56,276 bases of DNA from assembly GCA_026393475.1 (NCBI GenBank), contig JAPLAA010000012.1, forward strand, positions 1 to 56,276, in the 5' to 3' direction. Source of the stretch: Actinomycetota bacterium. Its GTDB lineage: Bacteria; Actinomycetota; Acidimicrobiia; Acidimicrobiales; Ilumatobacteraceae. The notes beneath the pieces were generated by a model. The model had not been told where the DNA came from, did no database searches, and was given only the letters and a program-made list of their open reading frames with translations. Position numbers and translations under genes: made by a program. Positions 36,748 to 45,317 of this stretch are shown piece by piece (the stretch's first letter is position 1; the number at the start of each line of letters is the position of its first letter).

Positions 36748-37425
36748 TCACCCCCTCCCGTCTCGGTCGGAGGCGAGTTGTGCCAGCTCTGCCAGCTCGG
36801 CGAGCATCGCGCGCTTGTGGCGGTAGGCGGCCGCGAGCGGCTCGCCGGCGGCGAGCGCCTCGGCGACGAGCACTTCGGCGGCCGCGTAGCGAGCGGCGGC
36901 GTCGAGGACGGCGTCGGCGCGGGCGGCCGGGATGCGCACGCAGCCCGACGGATCGATCACGATCACGTCGCCGTCGTCGACGGCGACACCATCGACCGCG
37001 ACCATCTCGCCGACCGACAGCAGATGTGCGCTGCCGTTCGGGCCGACCACCCGCTCGCCGGCGGCGAGCACCGGGAGGCCGATGGCGGTCATGTCGTCGC
37101 GGTCGCGGACCCAGCCGTCGACGAGGACGCCGACGGCGCCCTGCTGGCGGGCGGCGCCGGCGAGGATCTCGCCGAACACCGCGCCCGGCACGGGTCGTGC
37201 GCCGGCGATCACCACGACGCGGTCGCGGAGGTCGGAGGAGAGCACGTCGTAGATGGGGCTGAGGCCGGGGCCCGACGTGTCGTGGGCCAACTGGACCGTG
37301 AGGGCGCGACCGGACACCACGGCCGACGCGGCCACGACCGGGGCGAGCGGTGGCGTGAGCCAACCGTCCATGCCCCAGAGCGCGAGCACGTCGGCGATGG
37401 CCGACACGGGCGCGACCACACCCAT
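36748..37425 (-). CDS. RraA-like protein (HMG/CHA aldolase fold)
   Basis: 225-aa protein of the RraA / 4-hydroxy-4-methyl-2-oxoglutarate aldolase family. Core: IAGARPVPGAVFGEILAGAA, then GAVGVLVDGWVRDRDDM (the D-G-x-x-R-D metal and substrate motif) and GLPVLAAG. True RraA (RNase E inhibitor) is unlikely here; pathway members cleave or decarboxylate short oxo-acids. The ATG overlaps the Rieske stop (TGATG); a GTG one codon earlier is the alternative. Last gene before the importer block. Confidence 0.85.
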   Translation of the reverse strand: MGVVAPVSAIADVLALWGMDGWLTPPLAPVVAASAVVSGRALTVQLAHDTSGPGLSPIYDVLSSDLRDRVVVIAGARPVPGAVFGEILAGAARQQGAVGVLVDGWVRDRDDMTAIGLPVLAAGERVVGPNGSAHLLSVGEMVAVDGVAVDDGDVIVIDPSGCVRIPAARADAVLDAAARYAAAEVLVAEALAAGEPLAAAYRHKRAMLAELAELAQLASDRDGRG

Positions 37426-38594
37426 CACGTTGCCGGCCAGGCCTTCCGGTAGTGCTGGACGAGCCACTTGTTGAACTGCACGTGGCTCTCCTCCTGCCAC
37501 GAGTAGCGGCCACGGGCGGCGTAGCGGCTGTGCATGCCGCGCTGCACCTTGGTGGTCGCATCCTGGTCCTGTTGCACGAAGACCTGCACGCCGGCGTCGC
37601 TCATCTTGAAGAGGTGGTCGAACATCGGGTGCTCGAGGGCGGAGGGGTGGAACAGGTAGCCGATCTCGACGTCGATCGTGTCGGCCGTCTTCGGCCGCAC
37701 GATGAAGAAGAACGCCTGATCGGGCGCGGTGCCGAAGCACAGCGTCGGCGGCATCAGCGCGAAGGTGGAGCGGGTGCGCTCCTCGTCGGTGAGCTGCGGG
37801 AAGACCGGCATCAACGCCTTCGTGGTGGCGTTGAAGCCGCCGTCGATGTGGATGTAGCCGTTGGTGCGGAAGATGACGTTCGAGCCGGGCTGCCAGTCGA
37901 CCGGGAAGGCCGCGAGCTCGCTCGGGCAGAAGTCCTGGATCGTGTGGTGGAGCTTGTTCGCGTGGTAGCCGTCGTTGAAGTTCTCGAACATCACCTTCCA
38001 GTTCCACGGGAGGTCGGTGAGGGTGAACGTGCCGGGGCACACCGCGTGCTCGAGGTCGTAGTGATCGAGGTACGGGGCGTAGGTGGCGAGCGTGGGGGCG
38101 AGCGGCTCGGCGTTCGGGTCGCAGTGCACGAACACGAAGCCCTGCCACAGCTCGACCTTCAGCGCGGGCAGCGGGAAGTCCTTCTTCTCGAACCCGACCG
38201 TGCGTTCCATGGCCGGCGCACCGAGAAGGCGGCCGGTGAGGTCGTAGCTCCACAGGTGGTACGGGCAGGTGAACTTGGTGCAGTGGCCCTCGTCGTCGGC
38301 GATCTGCATGCCGCGGTGCTGGCAGATCGACGAGAAGGCGTGCACCTCGCCGTCCTTGGCCCGGGCGACGATGATCTGCTCGCCGTTGCCGGTGGTGGTC
38401 GTGAAGTAGTCGCCTGGCTCGGGGATGCGGCTCGCCACACCGACGCACTGCCACTGTGAGGCGAACACGGCCTCGCGCTCGAACGCGAGGAACTCGTCGG
38501 ACGTGTAGATCTCCGGCGGCATCGTGATCGCCGTGGCGTAGTCGGTGGTGCTCGCGTCGAACGACGTGAGCAGGGCGTCGGTGAGGATCGTCAT
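37425..38594 (-). CDS. Rieske aromatic-ring-hydroxylating oxygenase, alpha subunit
   Basis: 389-aa oxygenase. Rieske site CQHRGMQIADDEGHC then CPYHLWSYDLTG (C-x-H, C-x2-H; about residues 90-115); mononuclear iron site ENFNDGYHANKLHH (N/D-x2-H-x4-H, about 205). The C-terminal half is the SRPBCC-like catalytic domain. No small subunit, ferredoxin or reductase is encoded next to it. It differs from the Rieske gene at 22-23 kb in length and in all motifs. ATGA overlap with the HyuB gene upstream shows co-translation. Confidence 0.92.
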   Translation of the reverse strand: MTILTDALLTSFDASTTDYATAITMPPEIYTSDEFLAFEREAVFASQWQCVGVASRIPEPGDYFTTTTGNGEQIIVARAKDGEVHAFSSICQHRGMQIADDEGHCTKFTCPYHLWSYDLTGRLLGAPAMERTVGFEKKDFPLPALKVELWQGFVFVHCDPNAEPLAPTLATYAPYLDHYDLEHAVCPGTFTLTDLPWNWKVMFENFNDGYHANKLHHTIQDFCPSELAAFPVDWQPGSNVIFRTNGYIHIDGGFNATTKALMPVFPQLTDEERTRSTFALMPPTLCFGTAPDQAFFFIVRPKTADTIDVEIGYLFHPSALEHPMFDHLFKMSDAGVQVFVQQDQDATTKVQRGMHSRYAARGRYSWQEESHVQFNKWLVQHYRKAWPAT

Positions 38595-40204
38595 GACGTG
38601 GACTCCTGACTCGCATCGTTCGATGAACCGGTGGCCGCGACGGGGACGGGTGCGCCGTAGCCGCCGCCACCGGGCAGGTCGAGGCGCACGTGGTCGCCCG
38701 GCTGCAGGGTGACGCGGGCCTGGGTGCGAACCGGCTCGCCGTTCACGGTGAAGGCACCGGCGCCGCCGTGGGTGCCACCGAAGATGCCTTCGGGGGCGTG
38801 GGAGAGCCGCGAGGTGACGGCGTTCAGCTGCCACGCACGCTCGGTGTCGACGGTGAACTCGATGGTCTGGCCGAGGCCGCCCACCTGGGCGCCGGCGCCG
38901 CCGCTGCCGACCCGCAGTTCCTTGCGCAGGAAGCGGATGGGTGCGGAGGCCTCGACGACCTCGATCGGCACGGCGGCAACACCGGTGGGGTACGAGCACG
39001 CCGAGAGGCCGGGCTTGGCGGCACGGGCACCGACGCCGCCGGCGTAGGTGAACATCGCGGTGATGAACGGGCGACCGTCGTCGTGGTTGCCGCTCACCTG
39101 CATGGTCCACACGGCGCCCGAGCCCTCGGCCATCGCCTGGTCGGGGCGGATCTGGGCGAGCGCCTTGAGCAGCGCATTCGGCAGGAACATGCCGACCACG
39201 TGCCGGGCGGTGCACGGCTGCGGCGACACGGCGTTGACGATCGAGCCGACCGGCGCCTCGACCTTGATCGGGGCGAGGCTGCCGTGGTTGTTGGGCAGGT
39301 CGGGGTTGAGCACCGAACGCACCGTGAAGGTGGTGTAGGCGTGGGTGTAGTTCTTCACCACGTTGATGCCGTAGGGGCTGGCGCCCGACGATCCCTCGTA
39401 GTCGACGGTGATCTCACCGAGGTCGGTGTCGACGGTGATCGCGCAGACGATGTCGATCTCGCTGCCGTCGGCCAGGTCGAGCACCGCGCTCGCCCGGTAG
39501 GTGCCGGCGGGGAGCTCGCGGATGCTCGCCCGCGTGGCCGCCTCGGAGCGGGTGATGATCTCGTCGGCGAGATCTTCGATGTCGTCGAGGTCGTGGCGGT
39601 CGCACAGCGCGCGCAGGCGCTGGGCACCCACCTCACCACTGGCCATCTGGGCGTGGAGGTCGCCGGCCATGTGGTCGGGCTGGCGCACGTTCGAGAGGAT
39701 GAACTTCCAGGCGTCGTGGTTGCGCTCGCCGGCGATCATCAGCCGCACGATCGGGATCCAGATGCCCTCCTCGAACACGTCGCGGGCGCCGGCGCCGATG
39801 CCGTAGCCGCCCACGTCGGTGTGGTGGATGGTCGACCCGAAGAACGCGATCACCCGACCGTTGCGGAACACCGGGCAGAGGACGGTGACGTCGAGCAACT
39901 GGCCGGCCGTCTTGTACGGGTCGTTGGTGATGAGCACGTCACCTTCGACGAGGGTGTCGGTCGGGTACTCCTCGAGGATCGCCGAGGCGGCCCGGGCGAG
40001 CGAGTTGATGTGGCCCGGCGTGCCGGTGACGGCCTGGGCGACCATGCGGCCGCGCCGGTCGAACACGGCGTTGGCGAGGTCGCCGGCCTCGCGCACGATC
40101 GGCGAGAACGCGGCGCGCTGGAGGGCGCGGGCCTGCTCGTTGACGGTGGCGATGAGGCTCTGCCATAGCACCTCGAGCTCGATGGGGTCGAACGTGCGGG
40201 TCAT
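38591..40204 (-). CDS. hyuB: Hydantoinase/oxoprolinase B-type subunit (HyuB)
   Basis: 537-aa B subunit of the ATP-dependent hydantoinase/oxoprolinase/acetone-carboxylase superfamily. It starts FDPIELEVLWQSLIATVNEQ; further marks are GDLANAVFDRRGRMVAQAV, DPYKTAGQLLDVTVL, and the Gly-rich end LDLPGGGGYG. With HyuA it opens cyclic amides or carboxylates a ketone at the cost of ATP. Coupled by ATGA to both neighbours. Confidence 0.9.
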   Translation of the reverse strand: MTRTFDPIELEVLWQSLIATVNEQARALQRAAFSPIVREAGDLANAVFDRRGRMVAQAVTGTPGHINSLARAASAILEEYPTDTLVEGDVLITNDPYKTAGQLLDVTVLCPVFRNGRVIAFFGSTIHHTDVGGYGIGAGARDVFEEGIWIPIVRLMIAGERNHDAWKFILSNVRQPDHMAGDLHAQMASGEVGAQRLRALCDRHDLDDIEDLADEIITRSEAATRASIRELPAGTYRASAVLDLADGSEIDIVCAITVDTDLGEITVDYEGSSGASPYGINVVKNYTHAYTTFTVRSVLNPDLPNNHGSLAPIKVEAPVGSIVNAVSPQPCTARHVVGMFLPNALLKALAQIRPDQAMAEGSGAVWTMQVSGNHDDGRPFITAMFTYAGGVGARAAKPGLSACSYPTGVAAVPIEVVEASAPIRFLRKELRVGSGGAGAQVGGLGQTIEFTVDTERAWQLNAVTSRLSHAPEGIFGGTHGGAGAFTVNGEPVRTQARVTLQPGDHVRLDLPGGGGYGAPVPVAATGSSNDASQESTS

Positions 40205-42309
40205 CGTGGTGCTCCTGTGCTGGTGCTGCTGCGGCGTTCGGCGAGCAATGAGCCGTCCGGGAGGACCGAGGCGGTCCACGACGGACGGATGACCGCGGTG
40301 GTCTCGCGTTCCTCGACGATCGCCGGGCCGTCGATGCGCTGGCCGACGCCGAGGTCGCCGCGGCGGTACACCGGCGTGTCGACCGCGGCGGCGCCTCGAT
40401 CGAACCGGACCGGACGATGTCGCACCGGCTCGCCGACGGTGGTGTTGACCACGGTGGTCGGCTCGACGGTGGCAGCGGGGGCGAACGCCGACAGGCGCCA
40501 CGTGACGGCCTCGACGCCCACGTCAGGGATCGTGAGGCCGTAGATGCGGCGGTAGTCGGCCTCGAACATCTCGACCACCTGGGCATCGGTGGCGGGCCAG
40601 TCGTCGCCGCTGGTCTCGCCCACCCAGATGGTGATCTCGTTGCCCTGTCCCAGATAGCGGGCGTCGAGGCCGTACCGGAAGCGGATGGCCTCCGGTGCGA
40701 CACCGGCGGCGGCGAGCACCCGGCGGCCCTCCTCGCGGAGCTCGCCGAGCAGCGCGTCGCGCTCGGCGATGTCGACCGTGGCGAGACCCCGCACCATGCT
40801 GCGGGCGAGGTCGATGCGCACCGGGGTGACGAGGGTGCCGAACGCCGACAGCACACTGGCGTTCACCGGGAACACCACGCGGGGCGACTCGAGCAGCTCG
40901 GCCACACCGCAGGCGTGCACGGGGCCGGCGCCGCCGAAGGCGAGGACGGTGATGCCGCGCAGGTCGGCGCCCTGTTCGACGGCGTGCATGCGCGAGGCGG
41001 CGGCCATGTTCTGGTTGACGAGCTCGTGGATACCGGCGGCCGTGTCGTCGGCCGAGAGGCCGAGCGGGCCGGCGACCGAGTTGAGCGCCGCGGTGCAGGC
41101 GTCCATGTCGAGCGCCATGTCGCCGCCGAGGAAGAACGACGCGTCGAGCAGGCCGAGGGTGAGGTCGGCGTCGGTGACGGCGGGCTTGGTGCCGCCGCGG
41201 CCGTAGCAGGCGGGGCCGGGGTCGGCGCCGGCCGACTCGGGGCCCACCTTCAGCAGGCCGAGCTCGTCGATGCGGGCCTGGCTGCCGCCGCCGGCGCCGA
41301 TCTCGACGAGATCGACCGACGGGACCGACACCGGGAACCCGGAGCCCTTCTTGAAGCGGTAGATGCGGGCGACCTCGAAGGTGTTGGTGAGCTCGGGCTC
41401 GCCGTCGACGATCAGGCACGACTTGGCGGTGGTGCCACCCATGTCGAAGCACAGCAGCCGGTCCTCGCCGAGGCGCTTGGCGAACCAGCTGCCCGCGAGG
41501 GCACCGGCGGCCGGGCCCGACTCGACCAGGCGGATCGGCGCCCGCGCGGCGTCGTTGGCCGACACCACGCCGCCGTTCGACAGCATCATCAGCACCGAGC
41601 CGCCGAAGCCCTCGCCGGCGAGCCACTTCTGCAGCTCGTCGAGGTAGGGCCCGATGACGGGCATCGTGGCCGCGTTGCACGCCGTGGTGATCATGCGGGG
41701 GTACTCGCGGATCTGCGGCGAGATGTCGGACGAGATGCACACCGGCACACCGAGTTCGGCGCGCAGGTGGTCGGCGACGATGCGCTCGTTGGCCGGGTTG
41801 GCGTAGGAGTTGATGAGGCAGATGCCCACCGCCTCCACCTTCGCGGCGCGGAGCTGTTCGGTGATCGCGGCGAGCCCCTCGGCGGTCGGCGCGCTGACCG
41901 CACGGCCCTGCGGGTCGGTGCGCTCGTCGAGCTCGACCACCCGGTCGCGAGGCACGGGCGGTGCCGGGAACTCGATCTGCAGGTCGTACATGTCGTAGCG
42001 GTGCTCGTTGCGGATGAGCAACGTGTCGCCGAAGCCGCTGGTGGTGACGATGCCGGCACGACCGATCTTGCCCTCGATCAGCGCATTGGTGATGAGGGTG
42101 GTGGCGTGCACGATCGGCGCGGTGATGTCGGCCGGGCGGACGCCCGCCTTGCCGAGCAGCTGCAGCACACCGGTGCGCACACCGTCGAGCGGCGCGCTCG
42201 GGGTGGTGAGGGTCTTGTCGACGACGACGCGGCCCGAGGCCGCGTCGAACAGGACGACGTCGGTGAACGTGCCACCGATGTCGACGGCGAGTCTCCAGTC
42301 GGCGCTCAT
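40201..42309 (-). CDS. hyuA: Hydantoinase/oxoprolinase A-type subunit (HyuA)
   Basis: 702-aa A subunit with the ATP-binding actin-like fold: AVDIGGTFTDVVLFDAASGR at the N-terminus, LLCFDMGGTTAKSCLIVDG in the middle and TVLAFGGAGPVHACGVAELL further on. Normal length. Possible activities in the family: N-methylhydantoinase, 5-oxoprolinase, caprolactamase, or acetone/acetophenone carboxylase. The surrounding amide- and C-N-hydrolase genes favour ring opening of a cyclic amide, by inference. ATGA overlap with the cupin gene. Confidence 0.92.
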   Translation of the reverse strand: MSADWRLAVDIGGTFTDVVLFDAASGRVVVDKTLTTPSAPLDGVRTGVLQLLGKAGVRPADITAPIVHATTLITNALIEGKIGRAGIVTTSGFGDTLLIRNEHRYDMYDLQIEFPAPPVPRDRVVELDERTDPQGRAVSAPTAEGLAAITEQLRAAKVEAVGICLINSYANPANERIVADHLRAELGVPVCISSDISPQIREYPRMITTACNAATMPVIGPYLDELQKWLAGEGFGGSVLMMLSNGGVVSANDAARAPIRLVESGPAAGALAGSWFAKRLGEDRLLCFDMGGTTAKSCLIVDGEPELTNTFEVARIYRFKKGSGFPVSVPSVDLVEIGAGGGSQARIDELGLLKVGPESAGADPGPACYGRGGTKPAVTDADLTLGLLDASFFLGGDMALDMDACTAALNSVAGPLGLSADDTAAGIHELVNQNMAAASRMHAVEQGADLRGITVLAFGGAGPVHACGVAELLESPRVVFPVNASVLSAFGTLVTPVRIDLARSMVRGLATVDIAERDALLGELREEGRRVLAAAGVAPEAIRFRYGLDARYLGQGNEITIWVGETSGDDWPATDAQVVEMFEADYRRIYGLTIPDVGVEAVTWRLSAFAPAATVEPTTVVNTTVGEPVRHRPVRFDRGAAAVDTPVYRRGDLGVGQRIDGPAIVEERETTAVIRPSWTASVLPDGSLLAERRSSTSTGAPR

Positions 42310-42809
42310 GCCGCGCCTCCTTCTGTGGCTTCTGTGGCTTCTGTGGCTTCTGTGGCTTCTGTGGCTTCAGTGGCTCGTGTGGCGGCAGGTCGCGGGCTCT
42401 GGGCCGGCAGGCCGCCGCGCGGGGTACGGGGTGGGGCGAACACGTCGAGGATCCACACCTCGTCGAACTCGTCGTCGCCCACGAAGATGCTCTCGCCGTG
42501 CCAGATGGTGGTGGGGGCGAAGTAGAAGTCGCCGGCGTTCAGCACCCGCCGGGTGCCGTCGTCGGGATCGCCGATCCGGAAGTCGAGCGTGCCGCGCATG
42601 ATGATGCCGAGCTGCTCGTTGGAGTCGTGCTTGTGCAGGATCGAGCCGTCGGCGCCGCCCTTGATGCGCCAGAACCAGAACTCGAGGTGGTCGCCGATCA
42701 TCACGCGGCGACGGAACCCCTCGCGGTCGGTCTCGACGAACTCGGCGTCGTCGAAGAAGTAGACGTACTGGTCGCTCAGCTCTCGTTGGCTCATCTCTCG
42801 TTGGCTCAC
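42306..42809 (-). CDS. Cupin-domain protein with a repetitive Thr-Glu-Ala tail
   Basis: 167-aa single cupin barrel. Motif 1 is SILHKHDSNEQLGIIMRG (H-x-H...E...G) and motif 2 is GDFYFAPTTIWHGES, so the metal site looks complete. It may be a dioxygenase, isomerase or binder. The C-terminus is a (TEA)n tail from a 9-bp minisatellite. The N-terminus repeats MSQRE twice from a 15-bp direct repeat, so the start could be the GTG used here (GTGA overlap with gntR) or the ATG five codons later. Confidence 0.8.
   Translation of the reverse strand: MSQREMSQRELSDQYVYFFDDAEFVETDREGFRRRVMIGDHLEFWFWRIKGGADGSILHKHDSNEQLGIIMRGTLDFRIGDPDDGTRRVLNAGDFYFAPTTIWHGESIFVGDDEFDEVWILDVFAPPRTPRGGLPAQSPRPAATRATEATEATEATEATEATEGGAA
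42321..42383. repeat. 9-bp minisatellite at the end of the cupin gene
   Basis: Five perfect TTCTGTGGC units and two variants (TTCAGTGGC, TCGTGTGGC) in tandem; each unit adds Ala-Thr-Glu on the minus strand without changing frame. Copy number is likely to vary between strains. Confidence 0.85.
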
Positions 42810-43510
42810 AGGAGACGCTCCACCATGCGACGCTCGACATCGTCGAGGTGGGCCACGACGGCGGCCACGGCCTTGCGGGTGTGGCCCTTGACGAGGGCCT
42901 CGGCGATCGCCTGGTGGGCGGTCGTGGACGACTCGATGATCTCGAGCACCTCGGCTCGGTTCACCTCGGCGTAGAGCAGCGAGGAGAACTCACCCGAGCC
43001 GAACAGCTGGGCGAGTGCCTTCGCGTGCACCTCGTGCAGCAAGGGGTTGCCGCAGGCACGGGCCAGTGCGGCGTGGAATCGGCGGTCGATCTCGCGGAAC
43101 TCCTCGAGGTCGCTGGTGACCATCGCGGCGAGGGCGGCGATCTCCTCGCGCTCGGTGTCGGTCGCCCGCTTGGTGGCGAACTCGACGATCGCGGGCTCGA
43201 TCACCTGACGCACCTCGAACAGCTGGGTGACGAGCGCCTTGCGGTCGTCACCGGCGAAGTTGACCTCGGGCAGTTGCTCGGCGACGACGCTGCGGTTGCC
43301 GCGGCGCTCGAGGTAGCCGGCGATCACCAGGCCCTGGATGGCTTCGCGCACCGACGTGCGGGCGACGCCGAACTCCTGGCACAGCACGCGCTCGGCGGGC
43401 AGCGGCGTGCCGGGGGCGAGCTGTCCGGTGTGGATCGCGTCGGCCAGCCGCTGGCGGATCTCGGCAGAGACCGTCTGGCGGGTGACGGGGTTGAAGCTCG
43501 TGGGGCTCAT
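42806..43510 (-). CDS. GntR family regulator, FadR/FCD subfamily
   Basis: 234-aa regulator. The winged helix reads IRQRLADAIHTGQLAPGTPL then ERVLCQEFGVARTSVREAI and LVIAGYLERRG. The FCD effector domain carries D-x3-H (EFREIDRRFHAALARACGN) and the later histidines that hold a metal and an organic-acid ligand. FadR-type proteins bind TGGT-N3-ACCA palindromes; three such sites inside one conserved 19-bp element lie in this window, one upstream of this gene's own operon. That makes it the probable autoregulated master of the cluster. ATGA overlaps on both sides. Confidence 0.92.
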   Translation of the reverse strand: MSPTSFNPVTRQTVSAEIRQRLADAIHTGQLAPGTPLPAERVLCQEFGVARTSVREAIQGLVIAGYLERRGNRSVVAEQLPEVNFAGDDRKALVTQLFEVRQVIEPAIVEFATKRATDTEREEIAALAAMVTSDLEEFREIDRRFHAALARACGNPLLHEVHAKALAQLFGSGEFSSLLYAEVNRAEVLEIIESSTTAHQAIAEALVKGHTRKAVAAVVAHLDDVERRMVERLL

Positions 43511-43992
43511 CGCAGACCCACCGTCGCGAAGTGGGCGCGCTCGGCGTCGAGGTCGAGCGGATCGACGATGGCGAGGTGCTCGGCGGCACCCCAGTGCTCG
43601 GCGGGCACGAGCCACATCACCTCGAACTCGAGGCCGTCGGGGTCTCGCGCATAGAGGCTCTTGTTGGCCCCATGGTCGCTCGCGCCGACGAGGGCACCGG
43701 CGGCTGCGAGGCGATCGCGCATCGCGGCGAGTTCCTCGAGGGTGGGCACCTCCCAGGCGAGGTGGTACATGCCGACGGTGCGGGCGCCCGCCTCGCTCGG
43801 GCCGACGCCGTCGCCGACGGTGAAGAACGCGATGTCGTGGTGGTTGTCGCTCGCCGGGGCACGCATGAACACGAACGCTCCCTCGGGGTGTTCGATCACC
43901 GTCGTGAACCCCAGGACGTCGGTGTAGAACCGTTGCGTGCGCGCCGCACTGCGGACGTACAGCACCGCATGGTTCATTCTCGTGATCGGCAT
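43507..43992 (-). CDS. VOC family protein (extradiol-dioxygenase/glyoxalase fold)
   Basis: 161 aa with a complete H-H-E metal triad: His in RMNHAVLYVRS, His in GMYHLAWEVPT and Glu in DPDGLEFEVMWLV. The pattern resembles catechol-2,3-dioxygenase-type modules, so metal-dependent ring cleavage or isomerisation is possible. The ATG has GGAG 8 nt upstream; an internal ATG five codons on is less well placed. First gene of the long operon, under GntR site 2. Confidence 0.88.
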   Translation of the reverse strand: MPITRMNHAVLYVRSAARTQRFYTDVLGFTTVIEHPEGAFVFMRAPASDNHHDIAFFTVGDGVGPSEAGARTVGMYHLAWEVPTLEELAAMRDRLAAAGALVGASDHGANKSLYARDPDGLEFEVMWLVPAEHWGAAEHLAIVDPLDLDAERAHFATVGLR

Positions 43993-44040
43993 GGACACCA
44001 CTCCGTCTCGCTCGTCGCGACCCCGCTGCGGAGTCGACGT

Positions 44041-44059
44041 TGGACTGATGGTCTGACCA
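44041..44059 (-). promoter_or_regulatory. GntR/FadR-type operator, site 2
   Basis: On the coding strand TGGTCAGACCATCAGTCCA, identical over 19 bp to site 1. A TATGGT -10 box (44056-44061) overlaps its core, so binding should block transcription of the VOC-gntR operon (autoregulation). Confidence 0.78.
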
Positions 44060-44121
44060 TAGCGGATCGTGGTGACGGGGTCGGGCACGGCGGTGCTGGG
44101 TGGGGGTGCGGGATCGGCGGC

Positions 44122-45234
44122 TCAGCCGGCGAGGATCGACCGGTCGATACCGGCGTGGCAGCCGAGGGTGCCGTCGACCACCTGGGTCACCCCGAGGTCG
44201 ATCGCCACCGAGGCGAGGGAGTAGGCGTCGTCGGCGCTCAGATCGAAGTGGGTCTGCAGGAACCACAGCATCTGTCCGGCCGCGCCGCGCATCGCCTCGT
44301 CGAGGTCGGCGCCGAAGCCATGGGTGTACCAGTGGCTCGCCGTCTCCATCAGCGGGGTCGTGATGCCGAGGCCCTCGATGACGCTGACCTGGATGGTGGC
44401 GTCGAGCGACGCCTCGATCGCCGTCCCGCAGATCTCGCCGTCGCCCTGGGCGAAGTGGGGGTCGCCGACGTACAGGCCGGCGCCCTCGATCGAGACGGGA
44501 TAGCACATGGTGGCGCCCGGCCCGAGGCGCCAGTTGTCGACGTTGCCGCCGAACGGGCCTGGCGGGATCGACGACAGGCGACCCGACTCGGCGGGCGCGA
44601 CGCCCATCACGCCGAAGTGCGGTCGCACCGGCACCCGCACGTCGCGGGAGAACGGCTGCCGCAGCGTGGCCTCGGGGGGTGAGACCACGCCGGGCAGGTC
44701 GTAGATCGGGCGTTCGGTGAAGTCGAACCCGAACACGGGTCGGGCGATCGGCCCGAACGAGCCGGCGGCACCGCCGTGCAGGGTCGGGTCGTCGAGCCCG
44801 TAGATGGTGATCCGTTCCTTGCCGAACACGTCGTGGAACAGACCCCAGTTCGCCGCGCAGTTCGAGCCGTATGGCAGGCGGGGCGACATGTCGAGGATGG
44901 TGACGGCGAGCGCATCGCCGGGCTTCGCGCCGCGGACGTGGATCGGTCCGGTGAGGATGTGCACGCCCGGGCCGCGCGTCTCCGGTGCGATCGCGCTCCA
45001 CAGGGCGCGGATGCCGTCGTCCATCAACAGGTCGGGTGCGTCGCCTGCGTGGTGGGTGATCGCCTCGATCCGGATGATGTCGCCGTCGTCGACCTCCAGG
45101 CAGGGTGGCTGGTCGCGATCGATGTACCCCCAGTAGCACGTGTCCGGCGTGGCCGGCAGGTGATGGACCGTGGGGGTGGGGAACGACGCGGCGCGTGCGG
45201 CGACGGGCAGCGGCAGGTGCGACGGTGTCGACAT
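44122..45234 (-). CDS. Acetamidase/formamidase family protein
   Basis: 370-aa amidase of the FmdA/AmdA family, hydrolysing formamide or a short amide to the acid and ammonia. Marks: VHHLPATPDTCYWGYIDRDQ near the N-terminus, GDIIRIEAITHHAGDAPD, VRGAKPGDALAVTILDM, and GGNVDNWRLGPGATMCYPVS; DPHFAQGDGEICGTAIE is the metal/substrate loop. Start ATG has TAGCTT 7 nt upstream and no ribosome site, so it is leaderless. A TTG three codons upstream would overlap that box. It has its own GntR site (site 3) and lies just after the urease operon, whose substrate pool it could share. Confidence 0.9.
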   Translation of the reverse strand: MSTPSHLPLPVAARAASFPTPTVHHLPATPDTCYWGYIDRDQPPCLEVDDGDIIRIEAITHHAGDAPDLLMDDGIRALWSAIAPETRGPGVHILTGPIHVRGAKPGDALAVTILDMSPRLPYGSNCAANWGLFHDVFGKERITIYGLDDPTLHGGAAGSFGPIARPVFGFDFTERPIYDLPGVVSPPEATLRQPFSRDVRVPVRPHFGVMGVAPAESGRLSSIPPGPFGGNVDNWRLGPGATMCYPVSIEGAGLYVGDPHFAQGDGEICGTAIEASLDATIQVSVIEGLGITTPLMETASHWYTHGFGADLDEAMRGAAGQMLWFLQTHFDLSADDAYSLASVAIDLGVTQVVDGTLGCHAGIDRSILAG

Positions 45235-45241
45235 GGGGGGC

Positions 45242-45247
45242 AAGCTA
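45242..45247 (-). promoter_or_regulatory. Leaderless -10 box of the amidase gene
   Basis: TAGCTT, 7 nt before the ATG. GntR site 3 is centred about 74 bp upstream of the expected transcript start. Confidence 0.5.
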
Positions 45248-45298
45248 GGAACCGCCTGTTTCCCCCGCGTTTCGAGTCGATGACGACTGGGGTCCGTC

Positions 45299-45317
45299 TG
45301 GTCTGATGGTCAGACCA
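45299..45317 (-). promoter_or_regulatory. GntR/FadR-type operator, site 3
   Basis: On the coding strand TGGTCTGACCATCAGACCA: 17 of 19 bases as in sites 1 and 2, same orientation to the gene. It overlaps the ureD stop codon. At about -65 to -83 it is far upstream for simple repression. Confidence 0.7.

Noticed and set aside
36748..37425. Regulator of RNase E activity (RraA proper)
   Set aside because: Context is catabolic and the D-G-x-x-R-D metal motif of the aldolase branch is present.
40201..42309. Acetone or acetophenone carboxylase
   Set aside because: HyuA/B-like subunits occur there too, but the expected third (gamma or small) subunits are absent; the cupin does not resemble them. Hydantoinase-type naming kept as generic.
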